Shown piece after piece: positions 29,467-37,920 of a stretch of DNA of 64,000 nucleotides; within the stretch, counting starts at the first letter, position 1, and every line of letters starts with the position of its first letter. Made by a program: the position numbers and the translations under genes. The notes beneath the pieces were generated by a model, which made no database searches, was not told the DNA's origin, and worked only from the letters and a program-made list of their open reading frames with translations. Source of the stretch: Agrobacterium tumefaciens (GTDB lineage: Bacteria > Pseudomonadota > Alphaproteobacteria > Rhizobiales > Rhizobiaceae); NCBI GenBank assembly GCA_017744915.1, contig JAGIAH010000012.1:1-64000 (forward strand), in the 5' to 3' direction.

Positions 29467-30060
29467 CTACTTCAGCATGGGCCAGAGGCTGATGACCAGC
29501 AGCACGGCCATGCTGATGTTGAACCATTTTAGCCGGACGGGTACCGACAGCCAATCCCGAAGGGCGGAGCCGAAGCCCGCCCAGGTGGAAACGCTGGGAA
29601 GATTGACGGCAGCAAAGGCCAGGCCGACGACCAGAACGGTGAGGAAATATTGCCCCTCATCCGTATAGGTCGCCATCGCCGTCACCGCCATCACCCAGGC
29701 CTTGGGGTTGACCCATTGAAAGGCGGCAGCGGCAAGGAAACTCATCGGCTCGGATGCGGCCGAACCTTCGCTGAGGCTGCGCGACGTCGCGATCTTCCAC
29801 GCAATCCAGACGAGATAAAGCCCGCCCGCGAATTTCAGCCCCGTATAAAGCGCAGGCACGGAATGCAGCAATGCACCAAGGCCAAATCCCACCCCGATCA
29901 GCAGCGACAGAAACCCGGCGCCAATGCCCAGCATATGCGGGATGGTGCGGCGGAAACCGAAATTCACACCGGAAGCAAACAGCATCATGTTGTTGGGGCC
30001 GGGCGTGATGGAGGTGGTGAAGGCAAACAGCACCAGCGCGGCGAAGGTTTCGATGGTCAT
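29467..30060 (-). CDS. LysE family amino acid/metabolite exporter
   Basis: A 197-residue inner-membrane exporter of the LysE/RhtB family with five to six hydrophobic helices. The family signature is visible near the N terminus (TSITPGPNNMMLFASGVNFG), with FQWVNPKAWVMAVTAM in the middle. It probably exports amino acids or related small molecules. The ATG at 30060 follows AAGGAGAG; a longer frame to 30201 has no ribosome site. Divergent from the aldo/keto reductase gene. Confidence 0.92.
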   Translation of the reverse strand: MTIETFAALVLFAFTTSITPGPNNMMLFASGVNFGFRRTIPHMLGIGAGFLSLLIGVGFGLGALLHSVPALYTGLKFAGGLYLVWIAWKIATSRSLSEGSAASEPMSFLAAAAFQWVNPKAWVMAVTAMATYTDEGQYFLTVLVVGLAFAAVNLPSVSTWAGFGSALRDWLSVPVRLKWFNISMAVLLVISLWPMLK

Positions 30061-30224
30061 GATCTCTCCTTGAGCACGAACCCTATCCGCCGCCCGGCCA
30101 TCGAACCATCCCGACGCACCGATGGGCGAGGTCAAATTTTTTGATGGATTAATCGTTTCCGCCGTGGGTTTGAGAAGTCGGCACAAAGGACTATTGTCCA
30201 ATCGACAACCGCTGGAGCAAAACC

Positions 30225-31070
30225 ATGCATGAGGATATTCCTTCCGTCACCCTGCCCTCCGGAAAAGAGGTGCCAGCCCTCGGCCTTGGCACCTGGAACA
30301 TGGGCGAGACGAGATCATCGGCGGGCCATGAGGTTGAAAGCATCCGCAAGGCGATCGATCTCGGCATGACATTGATCGACACGGCGGAAATGTATGCCGA
30401 CGGCCGCTCGGAAGAGGTGGTCGGCACGGCAATCGCCGGCCGCCGCGACGAGGTGTTTCTGGTGAGCAAGGTCTATCCGTGGAATGCCGGCGCGAGAGGC
30501 ACGGCGGAGGCCTGCGAGCGCAGCCTTGCACGGCTCGGCACCGACCATATCGATCTCTATCTGCTGCACTGGCGTGGCGAGCACCCGCTTGCGGAAACCG
30601 TGGCCGCTTTCGAAAGGCTGAAGAGCGACGGCAAGATCGGCAACTGGGGTGTCTCCAATTTCGATACTGACGACATGGAGGAGCTTTTCGCCGTTCCCGA
30701 AGGCAAAAACTGCGCCGCCAATCAGGTGCTCTACAACCTCTCCCGGCGCGGACCGGAATTTTCCCTTCTGCCCTGGTGCCAGGAGCACGGCGTGCCGCTA
30801 ATGGCCTATTCCCCCATCGAGCAGGGTCGTATCCTGAAGAACCACGAACTCATCCGCATCGCCAAGGCCTATCAGGCAACCCCGGCGCAGCTGGCCCTGG
30901 CCTTTCTGCTGGACAGGGACGGAGTCATCGCCATTCCGAAATCCGCCAGCGTATCCCGTATCGAGGAAAATCGCGGCGCCACCGATCTTGAAATAACCGA
31001 GGAAGACTGGACCGCCCTCGACGTCGCCTTCCCGCCGCCGACGCGCAAGACGGCTTTGGAAATGCTCTGA
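30225..31070 (+). CDS. Aldo/keto reductase
   Basis: A 281-residue NADPH-dependent reductase with a TIM-barrel fold. The catalytic tetrad can be read: Asp in LIDTAEMY, Tyr in [11 protein letters not shown], Lys in VFLVSKVYP and His in [11 protein letters not shown]. The NADP-binding C-terminal segment is [15 protein letters not shown]. It reduces aldehydes or ketones; the substrate is not evident. GGAGC lies seven bases before the ATG. Single gene. Confidence 0.93.
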   Translation: MHEDIPSVTLPSGKEVPALGLGTWNMGETRSSAGHEVESIRKAIDLGMTLIDTAEMYADGRSEEVVGTAIAGRRDEVFLVSKVYPWNAGARGTAEACERSLARLGTDHIDLYLLHWRGEHPLAETVAAFERLKSDGKIGNWGVSNFDTDDMEELFAVPEGKNCAANQVLYNLSRRGPEFSLLPWCQEHGVPLMAYSPIEQGRILKNHELIRIAKAYQATPAQLALAFLLDRDGVIAIPKSASVSRIEENRGATDLEITEEDWTALDVAFPPPTRKTALEML

Positions 31071-31204
31071 CGGAACAGGACGTTAAGAGACATTTCGGAA
31101 TCAGGCGCTGAAGCGGTTGAATCGGAATGTGAGAAACGACCGCCATCGGAACCGCGATAACGGCGCGGCAAGCCGCGCCGTCGGTCAGATAGCCAGTGGC
31201 GGTT

Positions 31205-31738
31205 TCATGACGGTATGCGGGGCTCGTATTCCTCTTTCAGCGCCAGCCATGTATCCCAGAAAGGTCCCGGTTCCTTTTCCTGAAGGCGGGCAGCAAGAAT
31301 ATCGAGATGCACGTGCCAGCCGGCGCTGACATTGAGCCTGGTTGTCCGCTCGGCCAGCCGGCGGTGAATGAGCGTCAGAAGCACTTCCTTGCCCAGAGCC
31401 TGAAGCTCGATCGACACCTCCGCCCCCTCGCCCCAGGTGAAGACGAGCCGATGCGGCGGAACAACCGTGATGATGCGCGAGGCCATCCGGTGTTCTTCGG
31501 AAAAACCTTCCGGGCGATGGCCCGGCGGATCGGAAAGCTCGTCGTTGCGCCAGACCAGTTCGAAGGGCGCATCCGGCGCAAGCCGCATTTCGCCGGAAGC
31601 CAGCCAGCGGCGGCGAAGCTCGCTTTGGGTCAGATAGGCCCAGACCCGCTCGATCGGTCCGGGCAACAGCCGCTCGATCTTCAGGGTCGTGGGCTCTACG
31701 AGACGGCCATAGGTGTCAGGCATTGCGATATCAGCCAT
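31205..31738 (-). CDS. SRPBCC (AHSA1-type) domain protein
   Basis: A 177-residue START/Bet v1-like protein of the activator-of-Hsp90 homology group: TLKIERLLPGPIERVWAYLTQSELRRRWL, then EFEL-type strands and a long C-terminal helix. In bacteria such proteins bind small hydrophobic ligands and often pair with an ArsR regulator, as here. The ATG at 31738 is chosen because GGAGG lies eight bases upstream; it overlaps the ArsR gene end by eight bases, so the two are coupled. Confidence 0.88.
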   Translation of the reverse strand: MADIAMPDTYGRLVEPTTLKIERLLPGPIERVWAYLTQSELRRRWLASGEMRLAPDAPFELVWRNDELSDPPGHRPEGFSEEHRMASRIITVVPPHRLVFTWGEGAEVSIELQALGKEVLLTLIHRRLAERTTRLNVSAGWHVHLDILAARLQEKEPGPFWDTWLALKEEYEPRIPS

Positions 31739-32099
31739 TGTCATTTCCTCCATCTGCAGGGATTTTTCCCTGATCTTCCTCCCTGAGCATCTGCTCAAGA
31801 ATATCGAGGCGATTGCCCCAGAACCGCCGGTAGAAATCCAGCCATTCATGCGCCTCCGCCAACGGCTCCGGCGCAAGACGGCAGACATGGGTTCGCCCCC
31901 TCACCTCACGGTGGATAAGCCCCGCATTTTCCAGCGCCTTGATGTGTTTCGAGGCCGCAGCAAGCGATATGTCGAAGGGTTGAGCCAACTGGCTCACCGT
32001 GCGCTCACCACGGGAAAGATCACGCAGCATCGTGCGTCGCGTTGCGTCGCCAAGGGCATGAAAGACGGTGTCGAGATGTGAAGCGGATAATTCAACCAT
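31731..32099 (-). CDS. ArsR family transcriptional regulator
   Basis: A 122-residue winged-helix repressor: FHALGDATRRTMLRDLSRGERTVSQLAQPFDISLAAASKHIKALENAGLIHREVRGRTHVCRL. The cysteine metal site of ArsR/SmtB (ELCVCDL) is missing, so it is a non-metal member of the type paired with SRPBCC proteins. The ATG at 32099 is preferred: it is seven bases downstream of a good -10 box, which would give a leaderless mRNA. The ATG at 32138 lies inside an operator-like palindrome upstream of the -10 box. First gene of the two-gene unit. Confidence 0.9.
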   Translation of the reverse strand: MVELSASHLDTVFHALGDATRRTMLRDLSRGERTVSQLAQPFDISLAAASKHIKALENAGLIHREVRGRTHVCRLAPEPLAEAHEWLDFYRRFWGNRLDILEQMLREEDQGKIPADGGNDNG

Positions 32100-32146
32100 G
32101 TTGTTGAATATAACTCGCCGCCGCGGAATGTCAACCATATGGTTGA
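32091..32146 (-). promoter_or_regulatory. Promoter and paired operators of the arsR-SRPBCC unit
   Basis: On the minus strand, a -35 box TTGACA (32134-32129) and -10 box TATATT (32112-32107) are 16 bases apart. The perfect palindrome TCAACCATATGGTTGA (32131-32146) overlaps the -35 box. A second, imperfect one (32091-32108, half-sites TTCAAC and GTTGAA) covers the -10 edge and the start codon. Both share the same half-site, as expected for autorepression. Confidence 0.8.
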
Positions 32147-32170
32147 ATATTGATCCCGGGCGGATTCCAT

Positions 32171-32195
32171 AAAAAAACCCGCGGCGAACCGCGGG
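32171..32195 (-). terminator. Rho-independent terminator after ilvH
   Basis: On the minus strand, stem CCCGCGG / CCGCGGG with loop TTCG is followed by TTTTTTT, 33 bases past the ilvH stop. Confidence 0.95.
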
Positions 32196-32227
32196 CTTTA
32201 TTGAAGGTTACGCTTTGGAGGCGGAGA

Positions 32228-32800
32228 CTACATCCCCTGCGAACCGCGGTTCATGGCGGCAATGCCCGTGCGGCAGATTTCGATCAGGCCGAGCGGTTTG
32301 ATGATCGCCACGAACTGGTCGATCTTGGATGACTTGCCGGTGATCTCGAAGATGAAATGCTCCACCGTCGCATCCACCACCTTGGCCTGAAATGCATCGG
32401 CAAGGCGCAGTGCCTCGGCGCGGACTTCGCCCGTGCCGGCAACCTTGATGAGCGCCACTTCGCGCTCGATCGGCCGCTCCTGCCCCAGTTCGCGGGCGCG
32501 GACGGTAAGGTCGAGAACCCGGTGCACGGGCACGATACGTTCCAGCTGCGCCTTGATCTGCTCCAGCACGATCGGCGTGCCGCGCGTGACGATGGTGATG
32601 CGCGACAGATGCGCCTCATGTTCCGTTTCCGAAACCGTCAGGCTTTCGATGTTGTAGCCACGGCCGGAAAACAGGCCGATGACCCGGGCGAGAACGCCCG
32701 GCTCGTTGCTGACGAGAACCGACAGCGTGTGATTTTCAACGGCAGCCGTTTCCTTCTGGATGAAATAGGCCGAGCCGGTGGGTTGTAGGTGTGCGTTCAT
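32228..32800 (-). CDS. ilvH: Acetolactate synthase small (regulatory) subunit
   Basis: A 190-residue regulatory subunit of acetohydroxyacid synthase. The N-terminal ACT domain reads HTLSVLVSNEPGVLARVIGLFSGRGYNIESL, which binds valine for feedback inhibition; a second ACT-like domain follows (ALIKVAGTGEVRAEALRLADAFQAKVVD). It activates the large subunit encoded 19 bases upstream. AGAGGAAAAGGAC lies before the ATG. Second gene of the ilvIH operon. Confidence 0.97.
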   Translation of the reverse strand: MNAHLQPTGSAYFIQKETAAVENHTLSVLVSNEPGVLARVIGLFSGRGYNIESLTVSETEHEAHLSRITIVTRGTPIVLEQIKAQLERIVPVHRVLDLTVRARELGQERPIEREVALIKVAGTGEVRAEALRLADAFQAKVVDATVEHFIFEITGKSSKIDQFVAIIKPLGLIEICRTGIAAMNRGSQGM

Positions 32801-32819
32801 GTCCTTTTCCTCTCCCGGC

Positions 32820-34613
32820 TCAGACTAGCTGACGGCCCTTGGCGTCAATGGCGTTGGCAACAGCTTCATCCGTCGCCTCATCCGGCAACAGCATCTCGTT
32901 ATGGGCTTTACCAGACGGGATCATCGGGAAGCAATTGGCAAGATTGGCGACACGGCAATCGAAGATGACCGGCTTGTTGACGGCGATCATCTCGGCGATT
33001 TTGTCGTCCAGTTCCTTCGGATCGTCGCAATACATGCCGACCGCGCCATAGGCTTCCGCCAGCTTGACGAAGTCGGGCATGGCTTCCGTATAGGAGTTGG
33101 ACAGGCGGTTGCCGTGCAGCAACTGCTGCCACTGCCGCACCATGCCCATATACTGGTTGTTGAGGATGAAGATCTTCACCGGCAGACCGTACTGGATGGC
33201 GCAGGACATTTCCTGAATGCACATCTGGATCGAGGCGTCACCGGCAATGTCGATGACCAGCGCTTCGGGATGCGCAACCTGTACGCCGATAGCCGCCGGC
33301 AGGCCATAACCCATGGTGCCGAGGCCGCCCGAGGTCATCCAGTGGTTCGGCTCCTCGAAGCCAAAGAACTGCGCCGCCCACATCTGGTGCTGGCCGACTT
33401 CGGTGGTGATGTAGGTGTCGCGGCCCTTCGAGGCCTCATAAAGCCGCTGCAATGCATATTGCGGCATGATGACATCGTTGGAGTTCTTGTAGGCGAAGGA
33501 ATTACGGGCGCGCCAGCGCTCGATCTGCAACCACCAATCGGCCGTCTGTGCTTTTTCCGGCTTCTTCGGCAGAGCGCGCCACAGGCGAACCATATCTTCC
33601 AGAACATGGCTGACATCGCCGATAACAGGAACGTCGACACGAACGGTCTTGTTGATCGAGGATGGGTCGATGTCGATGTGGATCTTCTTGGAGTTCGGCG
33701 AAAACGCATTGATGCGGCCGGTAATACGGTCGTCGAAACGCGCGCCGACGCAGACCATGACATCGCAATCATGCATCGTCATATTGGCTTCGTAAGAACC
33801 GTGCATGCCCAGCATGCCGAGCCAGTTCTTGCCGGAAGCCGGATAGGCGCCCAGACCCATCAGCGTCGAAGTGATCGGGAAGCCGGTCAACTCGACCAGT
33901 TCGCGCAGCAGGCGGGTTGCCTCCGGGCCGGAATTGATAACGCCGCCGCCGGTATAGAAGACGGGCTTTTTCGCCTTCGACATCAGCTCGATGGCCGCGT
34001 GAATGGCGTTGAGATCGCCCTGGACCTTCGGCTTGTAGCTCTTCTGCTGGATGGCAGCGGAAGGCGGCGTGTAGGTGCCGGTGGCGAACTGGATGTCCTT
34101 CGGAATATCGACAACGACGGGACCGGGACGGCCGGTCTGCGCAATGCGGAAGGCCTCATGGATGATGCCGGCCAGCTCGTTGACGTCCTTGACCAGCCAG
34201 TTGTGCTTGGTGCAGGGGCGTGTGATGCCGACGGTGTCGCATTCCTGGAAAGCGTCGGAACCGATCAGCGATGTCGGAACCTGGCCGGACAGGCAGACGA
34301 GCGGAATGGAATCCATCAGCGCATCCTGCAGCGGGGTGACCGCATTCGTCGCACCGGGACCGGAGGTGACGAGCATCACGCCGACCTTGCCGGTGGAGCG
34401 GGCATAACCTTCGGCCGCGTGGCCGGCGCCCTGCTCATGGCGCACGAGAATGTGCTGGATGTCTTCCTGCTGGAAAATCTCGTCATAGATCGGAAGTACG
34501 GCACCGCCCGGATAACCGAAGATGTGCTCGACGCCATTGTCCTTCAGCGCCTGCAGAACGATCTCCGCACCTGTCATGCGATTGCTGTTTTCCGTATTGT
34601 CCTTATCCGTCAT
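32820..34613 (-). CDS. ilvI: Acetolactate synthase large (catalytic) subunit
   Basis: The first common step of branched-chain amino acid synthesis, joining two pyruvates, or pyruvate and 2-oxobutyrate, with thiamine diphosphate. A 597-residue enzyme with the catalytic Glu in LVRHEQGAGHAAEGYA, the FAD-binding middle domain (about 220-350) and the ThDP/Mg motif GDASIQM through FILNNQYMGMVRQW. The ATG at 34613 is preferred; upstream codons to 34676 would start inside the attenuator's terminator region. Expression is probably attenuated through the leader upstream. Confidence 0.97.
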   Translation of the reverse strand: MTDKDNTENSNRMTGAEIVLQALKDNGVEHIFGYPGGAVLPIYDEIFQQEDIQHILVRHEQGAGHAAEGYARSTGKVGVMLVTSGPGATNAVTPLQDALMDSIPLVCLSGQVPTSLIGSDAFQECDTVGITRPCTKHNWLVKDVNELAGIIHEAFRIAQTGRPGPVVVDIPKDIQFATGTYTPPSAAIQQKSYKPKVQGDLNAIHAAIELMSKAKKPVFYTGGGVINSGPEATRLLRELVELTGFPITSTLMGLGAYPASGKNWLGMLGMHGSYEANMTMHDCDVMVCVGARFDDRITGRINAFSPNSKKIHIDIDPSSINKTVRVDVPVIGDVSHVLEDMVRLWRALPKKPEKAQTADWWLQIERWRARNSFAYKNSNDVIMPQYALQRLYEASKGRDTYITTEVGQHQMWAAQFFGFEEPNHWMTSGGLGTMGYGLPAAIGVQVAHPEALVIDIAGDASIQMCIQEMSCAIQYGLPVKIFILNNQYMGMVRQWQQLLHGNRLSNSYTEAMPDFVKLAEAYGAVGMYCDDPKELDDKIAEMIAVNKPVIFDCRVANLANCFPMIPSGKAHNEMLLPDEATDEAVANAIDAKGRQLV

Positions 34614-34676
34614 TGCCTGTTTCCATCCCGCTTTGGCTTTGGATATCGAGGAGCCCGAGGGCCTGTTTGAAGACAT

Positions 34677-34700
34677 AAAAAAAGGCCCCTAGAGGAGCCT
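34677..34700 (-). terminator. Attenuator terminator of ilvIH
   Basis: On the minus strand, stem AGGCTCC / GGGGCCT (one G-T pair) with loop TCTA is followed by TTTTTTT. It lies between the leader peptide and ilvI, 63 bases before the ilvI start, so it must be read through for expression. Confidence 0.88.
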
Positions 34701-34706
34701 CGTTCA

Positions 34707-34753
34707 GCGCATGGGTGCTTTCGCCGGATGGTTACACCATCCTGCCCATGCGC
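34707..34753 (-). promoter_or_regulatory. ilvIH leader hairpin overlapping the leader peptide end
   Basis: On the minus strand, outer arms GCGCATGGG and CCCATGCGC enclose a second hairpin GGATGGT / ACCATCC. The 5' arm lies within the last codons of the leader peptide, so a translating ribosome would block it. This fits the pause or protector hairpin of an amino acid attenuator. I could not assign the antiterminator pairing with certainty. Confidence 0.75.
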
Positions 34754-34788
34754 CGTCCCACCACGATAAGTACGTTAAGATTTTTCAT
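34732..34788 (-). CDS. ilvL: ilvIH leader peptide
   Basis: An 18-codon frame reads MKNLNVLIVVGRRMGRMV then TAA. Residues 4-10 are LNVLIVV: six of seven are Leu, Ile or Val, the products of the pathway. It is followed by a nested hairpin and a terminator before ilvI, the standard layout of ribosome-mediated attenuation. No ribosome-binding site is seen. The predicted promoter puts the transcript start only a few bases before the ATG, suggesting a nearly leaderless message, as known for the rhizobial trp leader peptide. Too short to be found by usual gene callers. Confidence 0.85.
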   Translation of the reverse strand: MKNLNVLIVVGRRMGRMV

Positions 34789-34797
34789 GGGCCGGAG

Positions 34798-34825
34798 TGT
34801 TAGCTACAAAAGCCCCAGCCGTCAA
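34798..34825 (-). promoter_or_regulatory. Predicted ilvIH promoter
   Basis: On the minus strand, TTGAC (34825-34821) and CTAACA (34803-34798) are 17 bases apart, close to the alphaproteobacterial housekeeping pattern TTGAC-N17-CTATAT. The start would fall near 34791, within about three bases of the leader ATG. Confidence 0.6.
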
Positions 34826-34995
34826 CGCATATTGCAGGAAAAAATCCGCCCGACCTTCTTTTATTACCCGAAAGGGCGTTTCGGCGAAATTTTCGAACGC
34901 ACCCAGTACACATGTTGTTAAGCATAATCTTTTAACATGGCAGCCGCAGAAGCTGCCCGAACCACCGCGATCATCTGCAAGTACCGGGAAAAAAT

Positions 34996-37017
34996 GTGAA
35001 TAACGACCCGCTTCATAATGCGTCCCGCACGGACGAAAACGAACGTCGCGCCAGCCAGCAGCCGGCGAACCGAATGCTGGGCCGCGTCATCGCCTGTAAC
35101 GGCGCGCACGCCACCATTGCCGCCGAAACGGAACCCGGCTCCACCGATGTGTCGCAGCTCTGGTCCGTCGGACGCCTGATTTCCATCGAGATGGGTACGA
35201 GCCGGGTCGCCGCACTGGTCTTTTCCATGCGCACCGGCGAGGACCATTGGGCAGCGGACAAGCCGAACAGGCTGCTGATCGACGTTGAACTCGTGGGTGA
35301 GGTCTATCGTACCGAAGACGGCAGTGAACGCTTTTCCACCGGCATCTCCCGTTACCCCTATCTCGGCGCGGTGGCGCATCGCATCCGCACCGGCGACCTC
35401 GTGAAGATTTACGACAGCGGCAAACGCGATGCCTGCGTCGTCGGGAAGCTGACACAGGACGAAACCATCAACGCCAGCATCAGCATTCCGCAGATGCTCG
35501 CCAAACATTTCGCCGTCGTCGGCTCGACCGGCGTCGGCAAGACCACCGCCGTTTCGCTGCTGCTGAACAAGGCGATCGAGACCGATCCGAAGCTGCGTGT
35601 CCTTATTCTCGATCCGCATAATGAATTCGCCGCCGCCTTTCCCGATCATTCCGTCGTCATCGATACCGATACGCTCGACCTTCCCTTCTGGTTGATGCGT
35701 CTCGAGGAGTTCGCAGAAGTCATTTTCCGCGGCCGCAAGCCGGCGCCGGAAGAGATGGATGTTCTTCGCGATCTCGTTCCGGAAGCGAAAAAGGCATTTC
35801 GCGGCACGGAAGGTTCCGCCGTTCGCCGCACCTCAGACAAGAGTGCGATCACGCCGGATACGCCTGTGCCATACCGCATGGCCGATCTTCTCGCCCTCAT
35901 TGACGAGCGCATCGGCCGACTGGAAGGGCGCGGTGAAAAACCCGCATTGCGCACGCTGAAAGGCCGCATTCTCTCGGCCATCAACGATACGCGCTATAAT
36001 TTCATGTTCTCCAGCAATACGATCAACGACAATATTCTGGAGACGGTCGCGCATATCTTCCGCATCCCGGGGGATGGCAAGCCGATTTCGGTTTTCCAGC
36101 TCTCCGGCATCCCCTCCGAAGTGGTGAATTCGGTGGTCTCGGTGCTCTGCCGCATGTCCTTCGAACTGGCGGTGCTGGCGCGCGGTTCGCTGCATATGCT
36201 CGTCGTCTGCGAAGAAGCGCATCGTTATGTCCCGGCCGACCCGGAGCGCGGCTTTTTCCCCACCCGGCAATCCATCGCCCAGATCGCCAAGGAAGGCCGT
36301 AAATACGGCATTTCACTCGGCGTCATCAGCCAACGCCCCAGCGAGTTGGACCAGACGATCCTCTCGCAATGCTCGACCGTGTTTGCCATGCGGCTCTCGA
36401 ACGAGATCGACCAGAAGATCATTCTTTCCGCCGTGCCGAACGCATCGATCTCGACCACGAGTTTTCTCTCGTCCATCGGCAATGGCGAAGCCATCGCTTT
36501 CGGCGAGGCCGTGAACGTGCCGATGCGCATGCGTTTCGACCGCGTGCCTACGGTCAAATTGCCGAAGGCAAGCGGCACCGCCAGCCACGCGAACCACGAA
36601 ACACCCGATACGGTCGACCTGAACAGCATCGTCACCCGCATGCGCGCCGCGGCCAAGCCGGTCATCACCGGCTTCCAGCAGAGCGTCGAGGCGGCCTTTT
36701 CCGATCTGCCGGAGCCGGCAGCCCCAGGCCGGGCGACGGAGGAGATCGACAGCTGGAAGCGGGAACTGGGTCGGGAGCCGGGCACGGGCGCAACGGAGGG
36801 CTATGAACCCTACCGGCCGGACATGCTGCCCGGACGCGCACTCTCCGCCTCACCAAACCCGGCGCCAACCGACACCGCCTCCGGCGCCGTCAACGAATTG
36901 CGCAGGGCCGGTTTCCAGATGCAGGCGCAGAATGGCCCGCCACCTGGCGAGACACGCCCTTCGCTGCGCGAAAGCCTGCTGAAGAAGCCGCTCGGCAGCC
37001 TCTACCGCAAGGATTGA
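34996..37017 (+). CDS. HerA-like ATPase
   Basis: A 673-residue protein of the HerA/FtsK superfamily (DUF87). An N-terminal beta-barrel HAS-like domain (about 27-150) precedes Walker A GSTGVGKTTAVSLLL (about 176) and Walker B VVCEEAHRYVP (about 404), with an arginine-finger-like segment ISLGVISQRPSELD. The last 130 residues are Pro-rich and probably disordered. HerA proteins form hexameric DNA pumps, usually with the nuclease NurA; no nuclease gene is adjacent. The GTG start at 34996 is tentative; an ATG at 35074 begins just at the barrel domain. Confidence 0.88.
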   Translation: MNNDPLHNASRTDENERRASQQPANRMLGRVIACNGAHATIAAETEPGSTDVSQLWSVGRLISIEMGTSRVAALVFSMRTGEDHWAADKPNRLLIDVELVGEVYRTEDGSERFSTGISRYPYLGAVAHRIRTGDLVKIYDSGKRDACVVGKLTQDETINASISIPQMLAKHFAVVGSTGVGKTTAVSLLLNKAIETDPKLRVLILDPHNEFAAAFPDHSVVIDTDTLDLPFWLMRLEEFAEVIFRGRKPAPEEMDVLRDLVPEAKKAFRGTEGSAVRRTSDKSAITPDTPVPYRMADLLALIDERIGRLEGRGEKPALRTLKGRILSAINDTRYNFMFSSNTINDNILETVAHIFRIPGDGKPISVFQLSGIPSEVVNSVVSVLCRMSFELAVLARGSLHMLVVCEEAHRYVPADPERGFFPTRQSIAQIAKEGRKYGISLGVISQRPSELDQTILSQCSTVFAMRLSNEIDQKIILSAVPNASISTTSFLSSIGNGEAIAFGEAVNVPMRMRFDRVPTVKLPKASGTASHANHETPDTVDLNSIVTRMRAAAKPVITGFQQSVEAAFSDLPEPAAPGRATEEIDSWKRELGREPGTGATEGYEPYRPDMLPGRALSASPNPAPTDTASGAVNELRRAGFQMQAQNGPPPGETRPSLRESLLKKPLGSLYRKD

Positions 37018-37023
37018 GCCCTT

Positions 37024-37920
37024 TTACGGCTGGATACGCGTCCAGTCGTCGCCCATCTGGTTGCGGAACCAGGTCATCTGCCGTTTGGCATATTGACGGG
37101 TCGCGGCCGCCGATCTTTCGATCACCTCCGCCTCACTCATGCGTCCGGCCAGCATGTCGGCGATCTGGGCAACGCCGATTGCCTTCATCGCCGTTGCATC
37201 GGGTGCTAGATTGAGCGCGAGAAGCGCCTGCACCTCCTCCACCGCACCGCTTTCCATCATCGCTTCGAAGCGGCGGTTGATACGGTCATGCAGCACCGGC
37301 CTCTCCGGCAGCACGACGAATTTCTGCGCCCGCTCGGGATCGACGATCACCGGGCCGCTGGCACGCTGGAAATCGCGGATCGATTTTCCCGTCGCCTCGA
37401 GCACTTCCAGCGCCCGCACGATACGCTGGCCATCTCCCGGCTGCAGCGTCTCCGCCATGGACGGATCGCGGCTCACCAATTCTGCATGCAGCTTTGCCGC
37501 CCCCTCTTCGATCAGCCGGGCGCGCAGCCCCTCGCGGATGTCATCGGGAATGGCGGGCATGTCGGAAAGGCCACCGGTCAGCGCCTTGAAATAAAGCCCC
37601 GTGCCGCCAACGATGACCGGGAAACGCCCCTCACCGCGCAGTTTCGAAAGCAGGCTGGAAATATCCCGCAGCCATTCGCCGGTTGAATAGGCGCTGCTGG
37701 CCGGCACATGGCCATAAAGACAGTGCGGCACACCCTGCATTTCGTCCTCGGAAGGCCGGGCGGTCAGTACCCGCAGCGTGTCGTAAACCTGCATGCTGTC
37801 GGCATTGATGACGACACCGTTCCGCTCCCGCGCCAGACGAAGCGCAAGCGCGGACTTGCCGCTTGCCGTCGGGCCGGTTATCAGGATCGCATCAAAATTC
37901 TGATCAAGGTTTTTCATCAT
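37024..37920 (-). CDS. miaA: tRNA dimethylallyltransferase
   Basis: It adds a dimethylallyl group to A37 of tRNAs that read UNN codons. A 298-residue protein with the P-loop GPTASGKSALALRLA, the segment INADSMQVYDTLRVLTARPS, IVGGTGLYFKALTGGLS, and the C-terminal ATRQYAKRQMTWFRNQ typical of MiaA. The ATG at 37920 (next codon also ATG) has ACGAGAG upstream. Its start codon overlaps that of serB on the other strand, so the promoters of both must lie inside each other's coding region. Confidence 0.97.
   Translation of the reverse strand: MMKNLDQNFDAILITGPTASGKSALALRLARERNGVVINADSMQVYDTLRVLTARPSEDEMQGVPHCLYGHVPASSAYSTGEWLRDISSLLSKLRGEGRFPVIVGGTGLYFKALTGGLSDMPAIPDDIREGLRARLIEEGAAKLHAELVSRDPSMAETLQPGDGQRIVRALEVLEATGKSIRDFQRASGPVIVDPERAQKFVVLPERPVLHDRINRRFEAMMESGAVEEVQALLALNLAPDATAMKAIGVAQIADMLAGRMSEAEVIERSAAATRQYAKRQMTWFRNQMGDDWTRIQP

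Noticed and set aside
32901..34670. Long 589-codon open frame on the plus strand opposite ilvI
   Set aside because: It is the antisense shadow of a conserved enzyme in G+C-rich DNA; the protein has no recognisable domain and a composition typical of antisense frames.
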